DNA from: Orychophragmus violaceus
Taxonomy: Eukaryota; Streptophyta; Magnoliopsida; Brassicales; Brassicaceae
Direction: 5' to 3'
Length of the DNA: 64,000 nt
Assembly (NCBI GenBank): GCA_030180135.1
Contig: CM058230.1
Coordinates: forward strand, 9,983,082 to 10,047,081
Under the pieces are notes generated by a model, which was given only the letters and a program-made list of their open reading frames with translations, was not told the DNA's origin and did no database searches. The first letter of the stretch is position 1. Each line of letters begins with the position of its first letter. A program made the translations under genes and the position numbers. Of this stretch, positions 1-10,025 are shown in pieces.

Positions 1-1070
1 TAAGTTAGCTTCATCGATCCATTCATGGATGGAAGCAAACATATCGGAGTTGGAATCTTCGTTCTGTTGAAGTAGTCAAGGTTTTGACTTGAACAGGAAC
101 GAAGTGGAACTGTGCGTTTGCTAATAGATAAGTGGAAGCGATATTGCATTTCTCATAGTGTATGTCGATGACATACTGATTCTCGGAAATAACGTTCCAA
201 TGCTGCATTCGGTAAAGGACTGGCTTGGGAGTTGGTTTTATGATTGACATGGGTAAAGCCACGTATGTTCTTGGATTTTGGATCTAAAGATAGAGATCCA
301 AAAGAGCTGATAGGACAAAGTCAGGATTCTTATATTGACAAAGTCCTACACGTTTTCAGCATTCCAAGAAGGGTTTTATGCCAATGTCACATGGCATTAC
401 GTTAAGCAAGAAACAGTGTCCTACGATAACTGCTGAGCTTGAATACATGGATGAGATTCCATATGCGTCGGCAATTGGATCTATCATGTATGCCATGACA
501 CGTACTTGTTTTGATGTTGCTTTAATGTTAAGCAAGACAAGTAAAGACCAGTCAAATCCAGCAAAGAATCACTGGATAGACGTAATGAATATCCTCAAGT
601 ATTTGGAAAATACTTAGGATAAGTTCTTGATTTACGGAGAAAGTGAGGTGCTACAAGTCGGTAGAGTCTGAAAGGCAAGTTTCCAACAGACAAAGATGAT
701 TTCCGGTCACAGTCCGGTTATATCTTGTGTCTGTCTGGCGGTGCAAGGCACTGTTGCTGACTCCATGACTTAAGCTGAACATTTCGCAGCTTGGGTAGCG
801 GCGAAAGAGGTTGTTTGGAAAGAAGAGTTCATCACTGAACTTGATGTGATTCCCAGCATAGATGAGACTAGCTGCACATCAGAGGTCCAAACACCTTGAG
901 GGTAGGTATAACCTATTCCGCGAAATAAATGACAAAGGTGTTAAGTAGATCAGCAAGTTTCAACGAATGAGAACGTTGCTAATCTATTAACGAAGCCACT
1001 CCTTAGGCCTAAGCACGAGTCGAGGACTGTTGCTGTAGGATAAGTGAAATTAAGATGTAGTCTTAATTTC
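1..1070 (+). pseudogene. Degenerate Ty1/copia pol (reverse transcriptase and RNase H part)
   Basis: This is the 3' end of a copia polyprotein whose upstream part lies outside the window. The YVDD catalytic motif of reverse transcriptase is visible at about 161-172, followed by ILILGN and, after a small frame change, DMGKATYVLG, the usual copia block after the active site. Positions 378-617 keep an open stretch with the RNase H-proximal copia pattern (YASAIGSIMYAM). Stops and frame changes break the frame many times, so it is a dead copy. A degenerate version of the same family lies at the other end of the window in opposite orientation. Confidence 0.8.
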
Positions 1071-1897
1071 AGTGGGAGTTTGTAAAGGGCTTTATTTAGT
1101 TGTTTTGAAAGGTTCATGTAAACATAATATTTTATGTTTATGAAATTTATGATTTCTGGATTATTTTAACTGTGATATAAATAATCGTTCCAAAATGATT
1201 CATGTCATTATATATGGGCCATCGAAGTAAATGAGTAGACTTGATCCTGAAACCCCATATTTAACGAAATGACATAAATCATAGTGTCCATAGTCGAAGG
1301 TTGTTGAAATTGGAACACCAACAACCACTTGAGACTAGATTGTGTTGAGACTTATGACCAAGTTTCGAGGGGTCATAGATGCGCGGCATCAAAGTCTACA
1401 CATAGGTATATGTAGGGGAGCATATGACCGGACATGGCCCGCTGATGAGAACTCTACAAGATATTAATATTTGTGTCATAAGAGGTTCTCATATACGACT
1501 ATAGAGTATAGTCCTTAGACCTGAGTTCGCATGCATGTGGCTGCACATGGATTGATGCACTTTGATCATTGTCTAACGCTGTTTCGTAACTGGGAGCTAT
1601 AAGGACCTTGGTTGGGTGTATTATGAAGTGTGTAGTTCATAGTGATGGAACAAGATGGGATTTGTCCCTGCCGTTTAACGGAGGTAATATCTCTAGGCCA
1701 ATCGGAGACTTGATAGCTGGTAAGAGAGTGGCCACTTCCAAACGGACTTGCCCAAGTCGTTTGCATTGTCAGTATCAAATCTGGTCCGATGAACATGGTC
1801 TGGCTATATAAGAATGACACGCATCTTGCCTTATGCCAGATCGAGATATTGAGACAAAAGGATTAGGGAATGTAGGATTCCAGTACAAGTGGGAGAT
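1071..1897 (+). mobile_element. Copia 3' non-coding region ending in a polypurine tract
   Basis: Non-coding DNA between the decayed pol and the LTR. A first purine-rich motif (CAGTGGGAG) follows the pol at about 1070, and a second (AAGTGGGAGAT, 1887-1897) directly precedes the LTR. Stretches around 1440-1540 match the reverse complement of 61960-62060 in the second copia copy, which shows that the long 3' region belongs to the element. Confidence 0.65.
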
Positions 1898-2511
1898 TGT
1901 TGGGAATGTCCTGAAATCTACTGTACTATCTCTAGAAAGTATGATAAGTGTCGAGATCAGACATAAGTCATAAATACTGGGTGATCATGATGACTTGCTA
2001 GAGCCCGCTCTTGATCTATAAGTTTATGACTTATTACCAGTATTGTATGATCCCAAAGGGTCACACACCATAGCTAACGGGAAAGTTAAATGGAATTAAT
2101 ACGGTAAGATGCATGGCATTTACTGTATTTGTACAGAGAATTGGGCCAGACAAAATACAGTTATTTTGTTTGATTTGGGTCTTGGGCCCAAAAGCCTAAT
2201 GAGCCATTAGTTTAATTACTTGGGCCCATATAAGGAAGAGGAGAGGCGCAGGAAGCCATAGTGGTCTGCGATTTTCTGAGCTCCAGCCGTCCTCTCTTTC
2301 TCTGTTGATTCCAACTTGGTCTAGCAGCCTGATCCAGTAGCTTGTAAGCGTGTGGATACCTAGGAGGAGCCGGTAATCATCAGCTCTCAGTGATCTCTTC
2401 ATTCCTTTGATCAATCCGCTGCAATCATAAGGTAATGAATCTGATCTGTTTATGATTCAACTGCAAATCACCTAGATCCTAGTTGATTATGTGCTAGGTT
2501 GTAACCTGACA
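1898..2511 (+). mobile_element. Copia 3' LTR (left copy)
   Basis: Begins TGTTGGGAATGTCCTG directly after the polypurine tract; the minus-strand LTR at 60901-61581 starts with the related TGTTGGGATAGTGTCCTG. The right boundary (a CA at 2510-2511) is my estimate, because the two LTRs differ in their 3' halves and no target duplication can be checked without the 5' end. Confidence 0.55.
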
Positions 2512-2624
2512 ATTACACCAATGAACACACATAATCCTACATAAACAAACACAAAACATTCATGCATATGTATAGATTAATAATATTTGCCCCAGCGGTC
2601 TAAATGTAGCTATGTAAACATATA

Positions 2625-3137
2625 CTCCTTCCATTTTTTAAAAAATAATTTTTTAGATTTTATTTTTGTTCCATAAAAATAGATGTTTTACATTTTTATG
2701 TATTTTTATTAATTAATAATGATGAATTATAAATTTCAAAAAAATGATTAAATTTGTTAAATTGCTATTGGTTTAAAATTATACTCCCTCTCTTTCATAA
2801 TATAAGTAGTTTTGATGTTTTTTTCTTGTTTCAAAATATAAATTGTTTTCAAGTTTCTATGCAACTTTTATTTATTGAATAAAGTGTTGGCCAATTAGAC
2901 TATTCTACTTTTCTTTAGTTCTTTTTATGATTGGTTGAATTATATTTATTCAATAATATTTTTAATGAAAGTAAGTTTCTTAATATGCGTGCTTTTATCT
3001 AAAACTACTTATATTATGAAACATAGGGAGTAAAAAATTGTTAAGAACAAAAATGATGCATTTATAAATATATTTTAATTTGTCTTTTTAATATGTGTGA
3101 AAATCCTAAAACATTTATCATTTAAAAACACAGGGAG
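2625..3137. mobile_element. Outer Stowaway-type MITE (split by an inner one)
   Basis: Begins CTCCTTCCATTTTTTAAA and ends in the inverted TTTAAAAACACAGGGAG, with TA on both sides (2623-2624 and 3138-3139). CTCCCTCC-like ends with a TA target are the Stowaway (Tc1/mariner) signature. Without the inner insertion it is about 266 bp. It has no ORF. The paralogous segment S2 lacks it. Confidence 0.7.
2784..3030. mobile_element. Inner Stowaway MITE nested in another
   Basis: Near-perfect terminal inverted repeats of about 30 bp: CTCCCTCTCTTTCATAATAT onward at the left and its inverse ending CATAGGGAG at the right. TA duplications flank it at 2782-2783 and 3031-3032. Length is 247 bp with no coding capacity, so it depends on a mariner-like transposase elsewhere. 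Confidence 0.85.
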
Positions 3138-3485
3138 TATATATTTCATGAATTTCCAACGATATAAGCTTAAAATTGATGTTTAAATTTATAACCTTAA
3201 GAAAAAATTTGATTAGTAAAATACATTTTCTTATTGTTTATCTGAAGATAGTTAAATTCAATTATATACAAATTATTTGAATGTTTCCCATTTCTTATAA
3301 TAATGCATACAACATTCATACATATACTTTTCTCTAAATTATGTATACATATCATTTTCAAAAATGTATATACATAACATTGGGCATGCTTTCCAGTTTC
3401 CTCTTGCATATACATAGACATATATGTTTACATTTATGAATTAATATTTATATTACAATTTTAACAAAAAAGTTGATTAGTAAAT

Positions 3486-3571
3486 CTTGTCCTTTATGGC
3501 TTCAAGATACATTAATCACTGACTATGTAAACTCTTTTCATTAATGAAGTATACATTTGCCGGAAAAAAAG
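3486..3571 (+). mobile_element. Very short LINE 3' end with target duplication
   Basis: An 86-bp insertion ending TTTGCCGGAAAAAAAG, typical of a plant LINE 3' end with a poly-A tail. It is flanked by a 16-bp direct repeat (AAGTTGATTAGTAAAT, 3470-3485 and 3572-3587). The corresponding position of S2 (about 9185) lacks the insertion. Confidence 0.65.
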
Positions 3572-3954
3572 AAGTTGATTAGTAAATTACATTCTTATTT
3601 GTTTATCTAACGATAATTAAATTCAATTATATGCATAAATTATTTGGATCCCATTTCTTATAATAATGCATACAATATTCATACATATTTTGTTTACTCT
3701 AAATTATGTAGACACATAATATTGGACATTCTTTCCGGTTTCTTCTTCCATATACATAGACATATATGTTTACATTCATGAATTAATATTTATATTTCCG
3801 TATCACCAAATCTAATGATTGACCGATGACATTCCATTCATGAATACGGTTAGTTGACTATTATTATTTTTTATGTTGCTGATAGTGTGCCTCCTATTTT
3901 TGCGTTATCACATTATTCATACATAAATAAGTACATATACATATATATTTTTTG

Positions 3955-4150
3955 ACCATTTTAGAAGGAATAAAAAAAATGAAACAAGGCGATTTCTTGG
4001 CGATTTTTCGACGGTTACTGAAGCAGTTTCTCTTTTGGATTCCACCACCAATTTCATCGAAAAATTGCCGACGATCCGCCGATCTCGATGTCAGTTTCTT
4101 GGGCTCCAAGACATCTCAATACTTCAGCGCATTGTCTAGCTACTAATATT
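3955..4150 (+). pseudogene. Possible RNase H-like relic of a LINE
   Basis: The frame starting at 4088 reads VSWAPRHLNTSAHCLATN, which resembles the C-terminal end of the RNase H-like domain of plant LINE-derived proteins (pattern W-x-P-R-x-x-N-x-x-A-H-x-L-A). Nothing upstream supports an intact domain. A chance match cannot be excluded. Confidence 0.3.
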
Positions 4151-4699
4151 ATTCCACATGATAGTACTTACTTTTATTACCATTATCTCCCTAGAATAAT
4201 ATCATCGATTGTATCCCAAAAATACTTTAACTTATATATATTGAAGCATTTCAGTGAAAAAAAAATACATATATATTTTTTTGTCAACAATAAATACTAA
4301 AAAGAACCTATTTCTCTCTAATCAATATCGGTGTCTCCGGTCCAACGTGAATAGTGTTTGACGGCATACGACGAACACTCCGTGCTAACCTATCTGCTAT
4401 AAGAATTAAAAGAAAACACTAAATATATTTATTCTTTCGTTGATTTTTTTTTCTTTATTCTTTGTTTTTTTTATTTGACATCTAATATCATTAAAAAAAG
4501 AGAGAGAATACATTTAATACATTATTATTGAAAAAACTTGTTTAGCAATAGAATCAATCAACAAAATTACTGATTTTGGAATAAAATAGAAACTAAGCAA
4601 TTTTTTAATAATAATATAATATATTAATTAAACCTCCGTCCCAAACCGGGAATATTGGCTGGTTTACAAGCAGAACCGAAGCAATTGAACCGGAAACAA
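4151..4699. other. AT-rich non-coding stretch
   Basis: No gene, terminal repeat or RNA gene is visible; poly-A/T runs only. Confidence 0.6.
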
Positions 4700-5520
4700 T
4701 ATAAAACCTAATTTTGAAATCAGCCACAATTGGAAAACACGAAACTAACACAGAGCCGCCGCCACTAACTCTCATCACCGGCGGTTATAAGGATGGGACG
4801 ATTGCTCACAACCGGTTTCGAAAAATAGTTACCGGAGAACCGACCCCGACAACCTCTTCCTACACCAGTGGATCGATAACCGTGTCCACACCTTCCGGCG
4901 AGCAGATCTAGAGTAGACGACTCTCTTGGCAAATAACCGAAAATCAACCACACAAAAGAGAAATAGGAACAAATTCCTCGGAATCGACCAAAGACCAAAA
5001 TAGATCTGTCAACCAACCCGGCTCACCGACCGCTTCGACGATGTCAACCTCCAAACCGCTCCTCTGAAACCACAACAACGCCGGAACTTCGACTCTGCCC
5101 CAGAGAAGCCTTCGCTTAGCCCTCGCCGCCCTCCTCTAAGCAGAAATAGAACACCCCGAAGACAAAACTAGACGCCGGAGACTCCGCCACCGAACGCGAG
5201 AAACCACCTTCAGCCCAGAACCACGCTTCCGCCGCGAACCACGCCTTCGACTCCGACGCCGAGAACCCCTTCTTAGCTCGTTCCGCCGCCGGCTCAAGCA
5301 GCACCGCAGCACCGAAGAAATCAAATCGATCCACGCCTTTGTTTTCACCGTTGCTCCGCCTCGCCGCTCTGAATGACCCGCTACATGCAACACCGGAAAA
5401 GTGACCGGCATCCTCCGTGACCTCCTCGTAAACCGCACCTTATTTATTTGGGAACAAAAGCCACCCTCCCCCTCACGTCGCCGGCCGGAAAGCCTAACGA
5501 CGGAGAGGGAGAAAACTCAG
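4700..5520. other. GC-rich island of unknown origin
   Basis: A sharply bounded block much richer in G+C and CpG than its surroundings. It has several overlapping open frames on the minus strand (4765-5016, 5116-5334, 5136-5438), none with a recognisable domain. Read on the minus strand it starts near a CTCTCCCTC-type leader and looks like the 5' leader of a plant LINE, but I cannot show a match. It could also be a decayed gene promoter with first exon. Confidence 0.35.
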
Positions 5521-5740
5521 ATATGAAATTGGTTTCTCTCTAGCTTTTTCTGGTTTCTCTATTTTGTTCAAAATAAAAACCGAATAAACTAAGCAAATTA
5601 TACTCACAAGTAATTACCTAAATGTCAAGCTACATATACTTACAATCACTATTACAGCTATACAGAAAAGATTTGTCGTGGAAGGAACATATATTTAGAT
5701 TATTGGATTCACATTATCCTCGAGGGCCTTGATTCATAGT

Positions 5741-7011
5741 TAGAGATGTCAAATTGGGCCGCTGCCCGCGGGCCCAGCCCAAATAAGTCGAACGCGGTGT
5801 GGGGCGGGCCTTTAAAATCTTGGCCCGAAATTTGGCGGGTCTAGCGGGTCGAACCCGTTCAGACTGCAGTTAATTCGGGTCAACCCGAAGCGGGTTTGTG
5901 GATTTGCGGGCTAACCGCATAAATTCATCCAATTTTTGAGATTTTAAAAAATTTCATCAATAGGTCCAATTATTTATGCGAAATGAGATTCCAAAGGGAC
6001 AATGATGCAGATTTCATCATTTGGGTCTTCCCGATTAATCAATTTTGGTGCTTTTATCTTCTTGGCAATGTTTTGGCCACCTGATTTAAGAACCTCAATG
6101 TATTTGGAGTGGAAACAACTCGTCGGTGATGCATTTAGTAAATCGTATATATCAACTGAGAACCTCAAATTGTAAATCCACATTGAGAATTCTTTATTAA
6201 ATTTGACTCGTTATTGAGAAATCTCATGTAGATCTCCTTCATGTATGTATTAAGCATCAACTTTTCATGTAAATAGGGCAGAGCAACTCTTCTTTTGCTT
6301 GTTTTCCTAGCAATACTTTTGATTGTGAAATCTTATGTGTGTGATGGAAGTGTGCATGCTTTCCCTGTTCAGCTCTACGAGGTACTCTAGTGTTGAAGTC
6401 GTGTTGCTTTCAGTTACGTGTTTCAGATTCTTATATCAACATGTGAATTTCTTTGTATCAGGCTTGGCTTATTCTTGTTGTTAAGTAGAAGTTGGTAATA
6501 TGAATAGGAATGTCGTTTACAGAATTAAGAAATTGATATCAGCCTTGACTTTTTAATATAGAATTGAGTGGGTAATAACATGAGTGTCGTTTAAAAATAA
6601 TACAGTTAGTGGTTGTTATCATATTCGTTAGTAAAATTTGACAAGTAAAATGTTATGGATCATTCTAAATATACTGCAAAAAGGAGTTCGTCTTTTCCTC
6701 CGATGGGCTATGATGCAAGGTGTTGCTGTACTTTTCAAAATAGATATCAACGCCGAAGATTATACACTCGCATTGCATTAAGGAAGGTGAGATTCTGTTT
6801 GTGTTTTTCTCGGGTCCAAATCATTGAATTTGTGAAGTAGCTATTATGACCCGTGGGCCGACCGCAAAACCGCATAAAACAAGCGGGGCGGGATTGGACA
6901 CCATATTTTGGACCGCTGTCCGCAACGGGCTGGACCGCACGGTTCAAAGGAAGTGCACAACCGCAACGGGTCGGTCCATTTGGACGCGGACAACCCGATT
7001 TGCCATCTCTA
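5741..7011. mobile_element. hAT-type non-autonomous DNA transposon
   Basis: Terminal inverted repeats TAGAGATGTCAAATTGGG (left) and TAGAGATGGCAAATCGGG (right, inverted) differ at two of 18 positions. An exact 8-bp duplication, TTCATAGT, lies at 5733-5740 and 7012-7019, the hAT hallmark. Both subterminal regions carry repeated GGGCC/GCGGG motifs. The 1.27-kb element encodes no recognisable transposase. Its middle (about 5970-6840) has normal composition and short open frames, so it may be a filler or captured sequence. Confidence 0.9.
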
Positions 7012-7723
7012 TTCATAGTTATTGATTATTTGAGATTAATTAGTTCGGGAGACTTTTAAGGAGGAATTAATTATTGATGTGGATGTTGTGTTAACATCAA
7101 ACATGCAACTATAAATTATACAAGAGCCAGTTACGTTTGAATTCAGAAATATAATTAAAGAGAGCCCGTTACGTCTTACATACACATTTACTTTTACTTC
7201 TATTTCTTGTGGTTCGTTGCCTGTTAATTAATTACTTGTTATAAATGACAGAATAAATAACAAAATGGTAAACAAACACATGTCAATTTTTAGCAAAAGA
7301 TTCATTGCATATAAAATTAAACTATTTAATTTGTTCCAACGGTGTAATTACATTTTAATTATGTTCGCTTGAAGTATATGTAGTGTGGTAACTTCTTGCC
7401 ACAAGTTTTGTTTAGTTGAATTCTATAAAAGTTTGCGTTAGGTCCATAATTTTTTACAAATTCAAAAGAAATTTATGTTTTGAAGAATAATATTTTGTAA
7501 CAAAAATTGTTTGAATCTAAAAAACAAATAAACTATTTTTATATTATCATCACTAGACCACGTACACTTTAGTTGGCAAAAGTTTACAAGTTCTTCGATG
7601 TGGTTTTATTTGTTAACGCCAAGTCGCCAACTTGGATGTTTTTATATGGTTCCGTTCCGTGTACGTATATGATTAAAATCATTCCCTTTATTCTGAGATA
7701 TCAAATATAGTTATAATTTCCAG
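7012..7723. other. Non-coding AT-rich stretch
   Basis: No gene, terminal repeat or RNA gene is visible between the hAT element and the LINE fragment. Confidence 0.6.
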
Positions 7724-8015
7724 TTTTTTTTTTTTTTTGTCATCAATCCATCTTGGTTAATCTAAGTATAATTGCTGGAACGGGATTCTAAAAAGTTCTT
7801 TCAGTCGAGACAGTCTGGTTTATATAGAAAAATAACAAACTCCGAGACCAGACTTCTTTCGCTAAGTAGTCGGCACGAGAGTTCTGGACATGGAGAATAT
7901 AACTTAAATTGAAGAGCTCAAAACTATGTTTCAAAAAGTGTAAGGTGTCCAATTCTGACAAAAATAAAGGTCAATCCTCGAAATCGTCAATCATCTTTAC
8001 CAATAATAAGCAGTT
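7724..8015 (-). pseudogene. 5'-truncated LINE, RNase H C-terminus and poly-A
   Basis: Read on the minus strand, about 7800-7935 encodes YILHVQNSRADYLAKEVWSR, the conserved end of the LINE RNase H-like domain (the N-x-R-A-D-x-L-A-K block). It is followed by stops, a short 3' UTR ending TTGATGAC, and an A-tail that appears as a T-run at 7724-7738 on the plus strand. The upstream end is uncertain and no clear target duplication was found. Confidence 0.6.
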
Positions 8016-8130
8016 AGGGCATCTCCAACCCACCTCTATATTTGCCTCTAAATTTTATTTTAGTCTCAAAATATTTTCTCAAGATGTTTTTATGGAGACA
8101 GAAAGCTACCTAGAGAAAGCTATAGTTTGA
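8016..8130. repeat. Possible truncated MITE end
   Basis: Starts with GGGCATCTCCAACCCACC, a sequence often seen at the ends of plant MITEs. No matching inverted end is found downstream, so only one terminus is present, or the match is coincidental. Confidence 0.25.
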
Positions 8131-8227
8131 TTCGTTTAAAAAGTCATTTATATACTTCGTCGAATGAACATTCTATTTACCTAACAAGCACATTTTAAAT
8201 GATTTTCTTTTACATTATCCTTGATTG

Positions 8228-8240
8228 TTTTTTTGACGGC
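8228..8240 (-). mobile_element. Micro-retroposon, 13 bp, with 15-bp target duplication
   Basis: CATTATCCTTGATTG occurs at 8213-8227 and again at 8241-8255. The 13 bp between them read GCCGTCAAAAAAA on the minus strand, the last bases of a LINE/SINE tail. Confidence 0.55.
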
Positions 8241-8340
8241 CATTATCCTTGATTGACTTAACAATTTAATTACGATTGTCAGTAGGCTGCAAGGACGAAT
8301 TAATGATGAATATGCTGTGTTAACCTCAAACATCCAACTA

Positions 8341-8356
8341 GTTGACAAAAAAAAAA
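8341..8356 (+). mobile_element. Micro-retroposon, 16 bp, with 17-bp target duplication
   Basis: CCTCAAACATCCAACTA at 8324-8340 is repeated exactly at 8357-8373. The insert is GTTGAC plus an A-run, matching the tail of the longer LINE fragments nearby. Confidence 0.6.
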
Positions 8357-8442
8357 CCTCAAACATCCAACTATATATTATACAAGTCAAAGTCCGTTAC
8401 GTTTTAGTCCTCCAGGGGCTATTTATCCTGGTTCGGTGCACG

Positions 8443-8637
8443 GCGGAGCCACGTTATACAACAGGGGGGCACATGACCCCAGTGGTTTTTTAAAATTTTC
8501 ATAGAAATCCTTTGTAATTTTTTTTTTTTTTTTTTGTAATTTCAGTAATGACCCATTAGTTCTATGCATTATGTCCCTAATTCTCTCTAAAATTTTGAGA
8601 TTGCCCCCTACAAAAATAACTCCTACATCCGCCCCTA
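8443..8637. mobile_element. Small hAT-like MITE
   Basis: The right end reads CCGCCCCTA, the inverse of TAGGGGCGG. The left end begins GCGGAGCC and appears to have lost a few bases. GTGCACG flanks both sides (8436-8442 and 8638-8644). The interior is T-rich and non-coding. It resembles the ends of the element at 12670-13428. Confidence 0.5.
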
Positions 8638-8653
8638 GTGCACGTTAATTATT

Positions 8654-8690
8654 ATTATTTTTTTGACAAATAATTATTATTATTTTTAAA
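8654..8690. repeat. 37-bp insertion between 16-bp direct repeats
   Basis: GTGCACGTTAATTATT occurs at 8638-8653 and 8691-8706. The DNA between contains TTTTTTTGAC, the inverse of the GTCA-A-tail seen in the other micro-insertions, but also extra simple sequence, so a retroposon origin is less certain. Confidence 0.35.
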
Positions 8691-8842
8691 GTGCACGTTA
8701 ATTATTTTGATCGTCCCAAGTTTTCTAATAAGTAACAAAACAAATATAAACTAATACTAAAACAAACAAAAAACATGCATATGTATATATTAATAATATT
8801 TGCTCCAGAGGTGTAATTTAGCTATGTAAACATATATACTTG

Positions 8843-8873
8843 GAAAAGTATATACTGCTTTGACAAAAAAAAA
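8843..8873 (+). mobile_element. Micro-retroposon, 31 bp, with 17-bp target duplication
   Basis: GTAAACATATATACTTG at 8826-8842 is repeated at 8874-8890. The insert ends GCTTTGAC plus an A-run. Confidence 0.6.
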
Positions 8874-9139
8874 GTAAACATATATACTTGAATTTCCAAC
8901 GATATCAGCTTAAAATTCATGATAAAATTTATAATTTAAGAAAAAGTTGATTAGTAAAATACATTTTCTTATTTGTTTATCTAAATATAGTTAAACTCAA
9001 TTATATGCATAAATTATTTGAATTTTGCCCATTTTACATATATTTTTTACTCTAAATTATGTATATACAACACATAACATTGGGCATGCTTTCCAGTTTC
9101 TTCTTGTATATACATAGACATATATGTTTACATTTATGA

Positions 9140-9143
<4 letters not shown>

Positions 9144-9172
<29 letters not shown>
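9144..9172. repeat. AT dinucleotide microsatellite
   Basis: An uninterrupted run of AT of about 14 units inside S2; S1 has only a short ATATTTATAT at the same place. Confidence 0.95.
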
Positions 9173-9175
<3 letters not shown>

Positions 9176-9476
9176 CTGACAAAATTTCTGATTAGTAAAT
9201 TACATTCTTATTTGTTTTCTAAAGATAGTTAAATTCAATTATATGCATAGTTTTTTTTTGAATTTTCCCATTTCTTATAATAATGCATACAATATTCATA
9301 CATATTTTATTAATTCTAAATTATGTATATACATAATATTGGGCATGCTTTCCAGTTTCTTCTTGAATATACATAGACACATATGTTTACATTTATGAAT
9401 TAATATTTATATTTCCGTATCACCAAATCTAATGATTGACCGATGACATTCCATTCATGAATGCGGTTAGTTGACT

Positions 9477-9929
9477 TTTTTTTTGGTCAAAGCTTCATTA
9501 AAATAGACTTAAGAGTTCATGCCCAAAGGGTTACATAGACTTAACGCAGATTTTGCGAGGCCATCAGCGGAGCTATTCTCCGGCTGTGGGATGAAATGAA
9601 AAGATAGAAGATTGAATGATAAGGCAAGGCTCCTAATATCCGTTAGAATGCCTGTAATTTCAGTCAAGCTTGACCCTAGAGAGAGGGTATTGGAAAGGAT
9701 TTCTGAATCAGTACAAATTTGTAGATTCTTGAGACCATGAGTGAGAGCTGCAGAGATGCCATGTTTGATAGCCAAAGCTTCTGCAACCAGTGCTGAAGCT
9801 ACAAATGGTCTATTAGCAGAGTTCTGGAGAATGGTATTTCCCTGAACATCGCATAAGACCCATTCCATACCGCCGGTTTTATTCGCAGCGCACCAAGCTC
9901 CGTCCGTAAAGCAAGTAGCAACTTCTGTA
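9477..9929 (-). pseudogene. 5'-truncated LINE carrying an RNase H-like domain
   Basis: The minus-strand frame from about 9929 to 9509 codes for an RNase H-like domain of the type fused to plant LINE reverse transcriptases. DGAW is near its start, an AEALAI helix carries the acidic residue, then ICTDSE and finally SSADGLAKSA. The frame is open across about 140 residues. It ends near a T-run at 9477-9485 (the A-tail on the minus strand). GCGGTTAGTTGAC before it and ACGGTTAGTTGAC after it are the target duplication, and the S1 copy at about 3848 shows the uninterrupted site. No start codon belongs here; it is only the 3' end of an element. Confidence 0.8.
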
Positions 9930-10025
9930 TACGGTTAGTTGACTATTACCATTTTTTATGTTGCTAATAGCGTGCCTCCTATTTTTGCGTTATGACATTA
10001 TTCATAGTTTCATACACAAGTAGTA

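Larger units (their letters stand above)
2540..3940. repeat. Segmental duplicate, copy S1 (pairs with 8745-10025)
   Basis: The flank, core and end of this stretch line up in direct orientation with 8745-10025. Shared runs include the start near CATGCATATGTATA, the block around CATTGGGCATGCTTTCCAG, and the end near GTGCCTCCTATTTTTGCG. Each copy also contains an internal partial tandem duplication (about 3200 and 3570 here). S1 carries two Stowaway elements and a LINE 3' end that S2 lacks. No coding sequence is seen. Confidence 0.75.
8745..10025. repeat. Segmental duplicate, copy S2 (pairs with 2540-3940)
   Basis: Direct-orientation copy of S1 with many small differences. It lacks the Stowaway pair and the 86-bp LINE end of S1, but has its own 31-bp retroposon tail, an AT microsatellite and a LINE fragment. 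Comparison of the two copies gives empty sites for most of these insertions. Confidence 0.75.

Noticed and set aside
7909..8130. Plus-strand 73-codon frame
   Set aside because: It is antisense to the LINE RNase H fragment and runs into a MITE-like repeat.
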